DNA of 64,000 bases. It comes from Streptomyces sp. CB02923. Its GTDB lineage: Bacteria > Actinomycetota > Actinomycetes > Streptomycetales > Streptomycetaceae. Positions 41,263-49,828 of this stretch are shown in pieces. Location of the stretch: contig NZ_LWKZ01000002.1 of assembly GCF_001905005.1 (NCBI RefSeq), forward strand, positions 145,955 through 209,954, in the 5' to 3' direction. The position numbers and the translations under genes were made by a program. The notes beneath the pieces are model-generated. The model did not search any database and was not told the origin of the DNA. It worked only from the letters and a program-made list of their open reading frames with translations. How positions within the stretch are numbered: the first letter of the stretch is position 1; the number at the start of each line of letters is the position of its first letter.

Positions 41263-41358
41263 GGCACCGGCACCGGCACCAGCACCAGCACCAGCACCAG
41301 CACCAGCACCAGCACCAGCACCAGCACCAGCACCAGCACCAGCACCAGCACCAGCACC
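41263..41358. repeat. Hexanucleotide microsatellite (GGCACC)3(AGCACC)13
   Basis: Sixteen perfect six-base units: three GGCACC at 41263-41280, then thirteen AGCACC at 41281-41358. It lies between terD and uvrB, in a region where every open frame is repetitive, so I treat it as non-coding. Confidence 0.93.
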
Positions 41359-41370
41359 GAGGCTGCCCCT

Positions 41371-41438
41371 ATGCGCAGCCCCCGCACAATCCCCTCCGCG
41401 CAGCCCCCTCAGCGCAATTCCCCCCCCGCACAATCCCC

Positions 41439-41450
<12 letters not shown>
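41371..41450. repeat. Tandem repeats copied from the uvrB 3' end
   Basis: Units sharing ACAATCCCCTCAGCGCAG. On the minus strand each carries CTGCGCTGAGGGG, the last uvrB codons with the stop TGA and following bases. About three or four imperfect copies. Confidence 0.75.
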
Positions 41451-43574
<2,124 letters not shown>

Positions 43575-43581
43575 GGAACCA

Positions 43582-43604
43582 ACCGTACGACTCCCCACTG
43601 ACAA
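43582..43604 (-). promoter_or_regulatory. uvrB damage-inducible promoter (RecA-NDp/PafBC type), exact match
   Basis: On the minus strand TTGTCAGTG (43604-43596), eight bases, then TACGGT (43587-43582), an exact match to TTGTCRGTG-N8-TAnnnT. The uvrB ATG follows after 7 nt, giving a leaderless transcript. Confidence 0.88.
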
Positions 43605-44058
43605 CCGGCCGGAAAACGCTCCGACCAGCGATTCCGTCGGCGGGATCGGCGGAGTCGGCGGGGTGCGGCGGGCGCAAGCCCAGAACCGGCCAGCGGGGCC
43701 GGCGGGCCGATTCCCCGGCCGGTGGGCGTGGAGGCCGGGCCTCCACGCCCCGCGCCGGGTCCGGCACGTGCGTACGTTGCGTGCCTTTTGACGAGGTCAC
43801 GGGACCGGAACGGTCAAACACGGACCACAGAACACTTCTCGTTCAATTTCTGTCCATCAGACGCCTGTCTTCCGGTACACCCCAACTGCGACCCTCTGCG
43901 CGTCCCACCCCGAATCCATCTCGTTCCCCGCAGGGGTTCCGGCTCCGCCACCGGCCGCACCGAGGCCGGGACGGCGGCCGCGTACCCCGCTCCGGACCGG
44001 CCCGCCGCGGGCCCGGCCCCGGCGCACGTTCGCCTCCACGCCGTCACTAGGAGTCCGT
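43605..44058. other. Intergenic region between uvrB and glpQ
   Basis: About 450 bp. It holds a 13-bp perfect hairpin (43724-43736 with 43738-43750), which lies upstream of both divergent genes and so is not an ordinary terminator, and a PHO-box-like direct repeat at 43841-43862. No gene is supported. Confidence 0.6.
43841..43862 (+). promoter_or_regulatory. Candidate PHO box upstream of glpQ
   Basis: Two direct-repeat units exactly 11 bp apart, GTTCAATTTCT (43841-43851) and GTCCATCAGAC (43852-43862), fit the Streptomyces PhoP box of 11-bp repeats. A related GGTCAAACACG is at 43812-43822. glpQ-type genes are known PhoP targets in S. coelicolor. The gene start is about 200 nt downstream. Confidence 0.55.
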
Positions 44059-44949
44059 ATGCGTATCCGTCCTGTCGCCACTGTTGCCTCGGTCGCCGGT
44101 GTGCTCGTGGGCCTCGCCGCGTCCATGCTCCCCGCCGGCGTCGCCCAGGCCGCCGACAGCAACCGCAGAGTGGAGACCATCGCCCACCGGGGTGCCTCCG
44201 CCTACGCCCCCGAGAACACCCTCGCAGCCGTCGACGCGGCGGCCGACCGCGGAATCGCGTGGGTGGAGAACGATGTCCAGCGCACCAAGGACGGCGAGCT
44301 GGTCATCGTGCACGACACCTCGCTCGCCCGGACGACCGACGTCGAGCAGGTCTTCCCCGGCCGTGCGCCCTGGAACGTCGCCGACTTCACGCTCAAGGAG
44401 ATCGAGCAGCTGGACGCGGGCAGCTGGTTCAGCCCGAAGTTCGCCGGCGAGCGCGTGCCGACGCTGGAGGACTACATGGACGCGGTCGAGGACAACGGCC
44501 AGAAGCTGCTGATGGAGATCAAGGCGCCCGAGCTCTACCCCGGCATCGAGCGGCAGATCCTCAAGGAGCTGCGTGAGGACGGCTGGCTGGACCGCCACCA
44601 CGTCAAGCACCGGCTGATCGTGCAGAGCTTCAGCGCCGACTCGGTGAAGAAGGTCCACGGTCTGCGCTCCGACATCAAGACGGGCTTCCTCGGTACGCCC
44701 GCCGTCGCCGAACTGCCCAAGTACGCGGCCTTCGCCGACCAGATCAACCCCCAGTACAAGTCGATCGACGCCGGGTACGTCGCCGCCGTGCACAAGGTCA
44801 AGGGCGCGCACGGCAAGCCGCTGGAGGTCTTCACCTGGACCATCGACGACGCCGCCAGTGCGGTCAAGGCCGCCGAGCAGGGCGTCAACGGCATCATCAG
44901 CAACAAGCCGGACGTCGTCCGCGACGCCCTGGAGGGCTCCGGCCGCTAG
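44059..44949 (+). CDS. glpQ: Secreted glycerophosphoryl diester phosphodiesterase
   Basis: Hydrolyses glycerophosphodiesters outside the cell to release glycerol-3-phosphate, often under phosphate starvation. A 296-residue product with a signal peptide (residues 1-31, ending GVAQA-A), then the GDPD TIM barrel. The catalytic IAHRGASAYAPENTLAAV carries the essential His-Arg and Glu, with VENDVQRTKDGELVIVHD holding the second metal ligands and His. C-terminal FTWTIDD and NGIISNKPDVV complete the fold. The GGAG before the ATG at 44059 supports this start. It lies in the position of S. coelicolor glpQ2. Confidence 0.95.
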   Translation: MRIRPVATVASVAGVLVGLAASMLPAGVAQAADSNRRVETIAHRGASAYAPENTLAAVDAAADRGIAWVENDVQRTKDGELVIVHDTSLARTTDVEQVFPGRAPWNVADFTLKEIEQLDAGSWFSPKFAGERVPTLEDYMDAVEDNGQKLLMEIKAPELYPGIERQILKELREDGWLDRHHVKHRLIVQSFSADSVKKVHGLRSDIKTGFLGTPAVAELPKYAAFADQINPQYKSIDAGYVAAVHKVKGAHGKPLEVFTWTIDDAASAVKAAEQGVNGIISNKPDVVRDALEGSGR

Positions 44950-44987
44950 CACCGAGACAGTCGAAAGCGCACCGGCAGCCTCGCGGC

Positions 44988-45017
44988 AATGCCCCTGGAA
45001 TGCAGGTCAGGGGCATT
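44988..45017 (+). terminator. glpQ terminator hairpin overlapping the ogt promoter
   Basis: 44988-44997 pairs perfectly with 45008-45017 (AATGCCCCTG with CAGGGGCATT), 10-nt loop. Its last two bases are the first two of the TTGTCAGTG element that drives ogt. Confidence 0.75.
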
Positions 45018-45038
45018 GTCAGTGGTGGGTCATAGGCT
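45016..45038 (+). promoter_or_regulatory. ogt damage-type promoter (RecA-NDp/PafBC), exact match
   Basis: TTGTCAGTG (45016-45024), eight bases, TAGGCT (45033-45038), then the GTG start 6 nt later at 45045, so leaderless. Exact match to the actinobacterial DNA-damage promoter. Confidence 0.88.
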
Positions 45039-45044
45039 GCTGCC

Positions 45045-45608
45045 GTGATGAACGCAGAGCGTGATCAGCAGGCCGGGCGGACCATCCGCTGGGCCTGGCG
45101 TGTGCTGGACACCCCCATCGGACCGCTGCTGCTCGCGGCGACACACGACGGGCTGGCCCTGGTCGGTTTCCACGCCGACGAGCGGACCACCCGCCGGACG
45201 CTGAGCCGTCTCCGGCAGGCGTTCGGCCAGGAACCTCTCCCCGAGATACCCCACCTGGCCACGGCGGCCGACGAGCTGGCCCGGTATTTCGACGGCGGGC
45301 TGCGGGCCTTCACCGTCCCCCTGGACTGGTCCCTGTCCGCGGGCTTCAACGAGCGGGTGCTGCGCGAGCTGGCCGCCCACGTCGCGTACGGCACGGTGGT
45401 CGGCTACCAGGATCTGGCCGACCGGGTCGGGGAGCCGGGCGCCGCCCGCGCGGTGGGCGCGGCCATGGGCTCGAATCCGCTCCCGGTCGTCGTGCCCTGC
45501 CACCGGGTGGTCGCCAGCGACGGCGGCATCGGCGGTTTCGGTGGCGGCCTGGAGACCAAGCGCCAGTTGCTGGCTCTGGAGGGCGTCCTCCCGCAGCCCC
45601 TCTTCTGA
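45045..45608 (+). CDS. ogt: Methylated-DNA--protein-cysteine S-methyltransferase
   Basis: Suicide repair protein that transfers alkyl groups from O6-alkylguanine to its own cysteine. A 187-residue protein with the active-site PCHRV (Cys152) and the preceding AVGAAMGSNPLPVVVPCHRV helix-turn. Transcription should start at or next to the GTG at 45045 (ATG follows immediately), judged from the -10 element position. It shares its promoter type with uvrB, fitting a DNA-damage response. Short tandem repeats follow its stop. Confidence 0.95.
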   Translation: MMNAERDQQAGRTIRWAWRVLDTPIGPLLLAATHDGLALVGFHADERTTRRTLSRLRQAFGQEPLPEIPHLATAADELARYFDGGLRAFTVPLDWSLSAGFNERVLRELAAHVAYGTVVGYQDLADRVGEPGAARAVGAAMGSNPLPVVVPCHRVVASDGGIGGFGGGLETKRQLLALEGVLPQPLF

Positions 45609-45663
45609 ACCTTCTCCGAACCTTCCAAGACCTCCGAGACCTCCGAGACCTCCGAGTCCTTCG
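45609..45663. repeat. ACCTCCGAG-type short repeats after the ogt stop
   Basis: Starts straight after the TGA: AACCTTC/TCCG then three perfect 9-bp ACCTCCGAG units. The unit resembles the ogt 3' end less than in other arrays, so amplification from the gene is unclear. Confidence 0.65.
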
Positions 45664-45726
45664 ACGGCCGACGCTCTCGCTGTCGGTACGCGCCCCGCCC
45701 CTCCGAAGAAACGGCACGCATCAGTC

Positions 45727-46269
45727 ATGTCCCGCCAGATCGCTCTGCTCCGCGGCATCAACGTCGGAGGCCACAAGAAGTTCCCCATGGCGCGGCAGCG
45801 CGAGCTGTTCGCGTCACTGGGCCACACGGACGTGACGGTCCTCCTGCAGACCGGCAACATCGTCTTCGCCGACCCGGGCACGCCGCCCGAGGAGACCGCG
45901 CGCCGCATCGAGGCCCGGATCGCCGACGACCTGGGCTTCCCCGTCCCCGTGATGGTCCGGACCCGCGACGAGTTGGCCGCCGCCGTCGCGGCCAACCCCT
46001 TCCCGCAGGCCGCGACCGAGCCGAAGACCCTGCATGTGACGTTCCTGTCCGCCGTCCCCGGCGACGTGTCCCCACTGGAGGCGCTGGACCCCGACGCGTA
46101 CGCCCCGGACCGGTTCCGGCTGATCGGCCGCGAGCTGTATCTGTGGTGCCCGGACGGAATCGGCCGCTCCAAACTCGCCGAAGCGGTCTCCCGCGCCCGG
46201 CTCGGTGTGACGGCCACGGCCCGCAACTGGAACACGGTCACCAAGCTGCTGGCCCTGGCGGACGCCTGA
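45727..46269 (+). CDS. DUF1697-family protein
   Basis: A 180-residue soluble protein of DUF1697, a conserved family of unknown function with an alpha/beta fold. It starts MSRQIALLRGINVGGHK, carries the signature LLQTGNIVFADPG and HVTFLSAVPG, and ends GVTATARNWNTVTKLLAL. ATG at 45727 is the family start. The coordinates follow the ogt gene but with repeats in between. Confidence 0.9.
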   Translation: MSRQIALLRGINVGGHKKFPMARQRELFASLGHTDVTVLLQTGNIVFADPGTPPEETARRIEARIADDLGFPVPVMVRTRDELAAAVAANPFPQAATEPKTLHVTFLSAVPGDVSPLEALDPDAYAPDRFRLIGRELYLWCPDGIGRSKLAEAVSRARLGVTATARNWNTVTKLLALADA

Positions 46270-46321
46270 CGCGGCACGGGTGGGGGCCCGGCGAGGGGTT
46301 TCCCGAGGCGGCCTGCCGGGG

Positions 46322-46921
46322 TCAGTGGAGAGACGTGTCGGCCGGACCTGCCGCGAAGCGCGTGAACCGTACCTTCAGGCCCGCCCGCCGCGGCGAGCAG
46401 CAGAAGGGCCCCGCGAACGCTTTCGCATCCGGATCGAGCGGCGCCAGCCGCAGCATGCGCCACGGCTCCTGCTCGCGCCGCGCCCGTACGGTCAGCGCGT
46501 CGCCGCTGCGGCTCACACGGACCGTGACCTCGCGCCCGGCCCAGGCCGGTACGGGCGCCAGCGACCAGTCGGACCACTCGCGGGTGACCACCGCGCCCAG
46601 CTGCGGCGCTCCGTCGCTCATCTCCACCCCGGCCTTGACCCAGGTACGGGCGTCCACCCGCACCATCGCCCCGGCCTGGTCGTACAGCTCGTCGAAAGCG
46701 GCGATGAAGGACACCTCGACGGCCGAGTCCGCGGGGAAGGCCGTCAGCAGCGCGTGGCCGGTGTCCCGGACGAAGCCGTAACCGGTCCGCCGCCAGAAGT
46801 CGCTCCCCGCGGCGGCCGTGACGACCAGCGGCCCGCCGGCCGGTGCCCCTGGCTCGCGCACCGCTTGCGGCGGTGGGTTCAGCCACTGCGCCGTGCTCGT
46901 GTCCCAGCCGATGTCCTCCAT
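46322..46921 (-). CDS. DUF1349-domain protein (concanavalin-like fold)
   Basis: A 199-residue protein of DUF1349, a beta-sandwich fold often fused to glycosidases. It shows WLNPPPQAV, the SDFWRRTGYGFVRDTG block, and the TWVKAGVEMSDG sequence. I start at the ATG at 46921, since GGGAGGGG is 8 nt upstream; a longer frame begins MTCGKPGG. No signal peptide, so cytoplasmic. It converges with the DUF1697 gene. Confidence 0.85.
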   Translation of the reverse strand: MEDIGWDTSTAQWLNPPPQAVREPGAPAGGPLVVTAAAGSDFWRRTGYGFVRDTGHALLTAFPADSAVEVSFIAAFDELYDQAGAMVRVDARTWVKAGVEMSDGAPQLGAVVTREWSDWSLAPVPAWAGREVTVRVSRSGDALTVRARREQEPWRMLRLAPLDPDAKAFAGPFCCSPRRAGLKVRFTRFAAGPADTSLH

Positions 46922-46999
46922 GCGCAGCGCCCCTCCCGGCTTCCCGCACGTCATGGTCAGCGCCTCACGCTAACCGGCGTGGGCCTTGGCTGTGACGGA

Positions 47000-47022
47000 T
47001 TGTCAGTGGTGGGTCGTACGGT
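47000..47022 (+). promoter_or_regulatory. Orphan damage-type promoter (RecA-NDp/PafBC), exact match
   Basis: TTGTCAGTG (47000-47008), eight bases, TACGGT (47017-47022) on the plus strand. It shares TTGTCAGTGGTGGGTC with the ogt promoter. No recognised gene follows on this strand, only a 38-codon frame (47068-47184). Confidence 0.75.
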
Positions 47023-47067
47023 TTTCAGGAGGGGCGGCCACGGCGGCGGTCCGGGGAGGAGGCAGGG

Positions 47068-47184
47068 GTGTCACTCGTTCCCTTGGGCACGGCCCGACCC
47101 GGCGCGCCCGTGGACACGGCTGACCTGGGCGGTGGCGGCCGTGACCGGGGGCCAACGGCCGTGACCGGGGGCCGACGGCCGTGA
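47068..47184 (+). CDS. Possible 38-codon remnant downstream of the orphan damage promoter
   Basis: A GTG-started frame with GGAGG upstream encodes VSLVPLGTARPGAPVDTADL and then runs into the tandem repeats and stops. It may be a truncated 5' fragment of a damage-inducible gene whose rest was lost at the repeat array. I do not recognise the product. Low confidence. Confidence 0.3.
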   Translation: MSLVPLGTARPGAPVDTADLGGGGRDRGPTAVTGGRRP

Positions 47185-47229
47185 CAGGGGGCGACGGCCG
47201 TGACAGGGGGCCGACGGCCGTGACCGGGC
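47138..47229. repeat. ~21-bp tandem repeats next to the kinase-like stop codon
   Basis: Four to five units of GGCCGTGACCGGGGGCCAACG and variants, ending at the stop of the convergent kinase-like gene at 47232. No gene is supported within it. Confidence 0.75.
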
Positions 47230-47231
47230 GG

Positions 47232-47870
47232 TCAGCGGAGTCCGCTCCAGGCCGGGCGGTGCGGGTCGTCCGCCTTCACGACGACGTCGGCGGCCTCCTC
47301 CGGCCGTACCTCGTCCTCGTACCGCGCGAAGGCGGGCAGCGTCCACTGCTCGTCCGGCGGAGTGCGGCGGGCCAGCGCCGCGGACGACAGCTTCAGATGG
47401 ACCGACAGGTCGAAGGGGAACCAGTGCCCGAAGAGCAGCGGACCGTGCAGCAGCAGTACGCCGCCGGGCGGCAGTTCCGCATACGGGCTGCGTGTCGCCC
47501 GGTCCGTCCGGGGGTCCCACAGATCCGGCAGCACCCGTCCCGTACCGCCCGGATCGAGCGGCGTGAGCACCTCCCGCCAGAGCGCCTGCCGGTCGAACCA
47601 TTCGTCGTAGTAGGCGTCGGGGTCTTCCTTCCCGTACTCCAGGCGGAGGGAGGCGGGGCGCAGGAAGCCGTCGGCCGCGACGGCGTGTACGGGCCTGCCG
47701 CGCAGCCGCAGCGCCTCGGCGAGCCGCCCGGTGACGTCCGCCGGCCGGGCGGCCGGCGCTCCGTCGACGGCGACGCGCAGCCACGGGCCGCCGTCCGCCG
47801 CCGCCGTCGCGCCGATGTGCTCGGCGAGCGCGTCGGCGAGCCGGTCCCAGGTGATCGCTTCGAGCCGCAC
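47232..47870 (-). CDS. Uridine kinase-like P-loop protein with a degenerate nucleotide site
   Basis: A 212-residue soluble protein resembling actinobacterial uridine-kinase-like proteins. The beta strand RVAVDGAPAARP occupies the position of Walker A, but the usual GKS/T is missing, so nucleoside kinase activity is doubtful. Later AADGFLRPAS and DPDAYYDEWFDRQAL match the family. I take the GTG at 47870 as the start. The upstream region is shared with the divergent GT-B-like gene. Confidence 0.75.
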   Translation of the reverse strand: MRLEAITWDRLADALAEHIGATAAADGGPWLRVAVDGAPAARPADVTGRLAEALRLRGRPVHAVAADGFLRPASLRLEYGKEDPDAYYDEWFDRQALWREVLTPLDPGGTGRVLPDLWDPRTDRATRSPYAELPPGGVLLLHGPLLFGHWFPFDLSVHLKLSSAALARRTPPDEQWTLPAFARYEDEVRPEEAADVVVKADDPHRPAWSGLR

Positions 47871-47952
47871 TCCTTCATTCTGCCGGGCCCGACGGGCGGA
47901 CGGGCGCACGGGTTAGGGTGGCCGGTCGAGCCAGGGGTGAGAGGAGAGGCGT

Positions 47953-49828
47953 GTGGGGGAAGCGGTCGCGGCCGGGCAGCGATGGCTGCGGGTTCCGGTC
48001 GGTCCGGAGGCCTCACAGTGGTCGACCCGGGCCGGAGCAGCGCGCGTCCTGTTCGTGGTGCACAACGTCACCTCCGCCACCCGGCTTCTGGACGTGCTCC
48101 CCCTGTTCGACGCCGACCCGCGCGTCCAGTGCCTGGCCACCTGTACGGGCTCCTCGCCCTACCTGCACGGCGTTCCGGAACTGCTGGCGGACGCCGGGCT
48201 ACCCGTCCTGCCCTGGGAGCAGGCCGTGGAGACTCCGGTCGACCTCGCGGTCAGCGCCAGTTACGGCGGCGAACTGCACCGGATCAAAGGGAAGTTGGCC
48301 GTCCTGTCACACGGCATTGGCTACAATAAGAGGCTGCCGACACCGGACACCGGACACCGGACACCGGACACCGGACACCGGACACCGGGGGCCCGGGCTG
48401 GTGCGGGATGCTGTGCGGGCACCGGTTTTCGGGCTCTCCCCGGAGTGGCTGCTGCGGGACGGCGAGCCCGTCGCGACGGCGACCGTACTGTCCCACCCCG
48501 AGCAGCTCGTACGCCTCCGCCATGCCTGCCCGCCCGCTGCCCGTACCGCCGTACTCGCCGGTGACCCCTGCTTCGACCGCCTGCTGACCGCGCTCCCCCA
48601 CCGCGACAGCTTCCGCCGCGCGCTCGGCGTGTCCGCCGGCCAGCGTCTCGTGGTCGTCAACTCCACCTGGGGACCGCGTTCGCTGTTCGGCGACAGCAAC
48701 GACGTCCTCCCCTGGCTCCTGGAATGCCTCGCCCGCGAACCGCCCGTCGACACCTACCGCCGCTGCGTCGTCCTGCATCCGAACATCTGGCACGGCCACG
48801 GCCCCGGTCAGGTGCGCGCGTGGCTGCGGCACGCCGAGCAGGCCGGGCTGACCGTCGTACCTCCGCTCGGCCCATGGCGGCAGGTCCTGGCCGCCGCCGA
48901 CGCCGTCATAGGTGACCACGGCAGCGTGACGTACTACGCGGCCGCCATCGGTACGCCCGTCCTGCTCGGCGCGTTCCCGGAAGAGGATCTCGACCCGGCG
49001 TCGCCCGTCGCCGAGCTGGGCCGTACGGCTCCCCGGCTACGCCCGTACGAACCGCTGCTCCCCCAGCTCGACAAGCTGCTCGCCGGCCACCACCCGGACC
49101 GGTATGCCCAGCTCACCGCCCTGGCCAGTTCCTCCCCAGGCGCCTCGGCCGCCTTGCTCCGGCGCGCCTTCTACGGCCTCATGGGCCTCGCCGAGCCCGG
49201 CCCTCCGGCCTACCTGCCACGTCTACCCGACCCCGCGTACGGAAAGCCGCCCTCCGCCGCCCCGTCTGCCGCCCCGAATGCCGCTCCGAATGCCGCTCCG
49301 CTCCTGGTGCCCCTTCAGGTCCTGACGCACCTGCGCGACCGCCGCCCCGCCGCGCTCCCGGAGATCACCGTCACCCGCCATGCGGACGGCCCCGGCACGG
49401 TCGCGTACCAAGCCCCGGGCCCGGAACACACCGCGTCCCAGACCGCCGGCGCTCACACTGCCGTCCACGAGAACGTCCCCGACGCGACCCGGCTGCTCCT
49501 CGCCGACGTGGTGCTCCACGATTCCCGGCCGGAACCCGGGGCGTGGGCGCAGGCGGCCATGCACCGCCACCGGCACTGCGCCATGGCCGCGTGTGTCACC
49601 GGGCCGGACACCTGCCTCGTACGCATACCGGACGGCCGTCTCGTCACCCTCACCGCTGCGCCCGGCGCGGACGGCCACCGCGACCTGTGCGATCCGGCCG
49701 TCTACGCCTCGGCTCTCTACGCCTGGTACGAGCGCGGCAAGCCCGTCGAAGAACTGGCCGACGGCCTGGTCGTGGTGACGGGCGACGCCGAACACCACCT
49801 CCAGGTAACGGTCACTCCTCCCCGCTGA
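47953..49828 (+). CDS. GT-B-like protein split by a heptanucleotide repeat (probable phase-variable, out of frame here)
   Basis: One gene read in two frames. The first frame, from GTG 47953 to about 48390, encodes the N-terminal Rossmann half (RVLFVVHNVTSATRLLDVLP, KLAVLSHGIGYNK). The second, from about 48390 to 49828, encodes the C-terminal half (APVFGLSPEWLLRDG, RLVVVNSTWGPRSLFGDSN, VIGDHGSVTYYAAAIGTPVL), resembling CDP-glycerol glycerophosphotransferase and GT-B enzymes. They join exactly at seven GACACCG copies (48339-48387), and both frames encode TPDTGHR across it. Loss of one copy, or gain of two, restores a 622-residue protein. A 48564 stop ends the current N-terminal frame. Its 3' end overlaps the convergent NLR gene by 17 bp. 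The substrate is unknown. Confidence 0.75.
48339..48387. repeat. Seven perfect GACACCG heptanucleotide repeats inside a gene
   Basis: Seven exact copies, 49 bp. Because 7 is not a multiple of 3, each gain or loss changes the reading frame; copy numbers divisible by three put the gene in frame. Confidence 0.97.

Noticed and set aside
40890..41387. Minus-strand frame rich in Val-Leu repeats between uvrB and terD
   Set aside because: Translation of the hexamer array; it overlaps terD on the same strand and shows no family.
48339..48387. Simple sequencing slip as the cause of the split gene
   Set aside because: Not excluded, but seven perfect repeats bridging two coding halves match a biological slippage site; raised as the main alternative.
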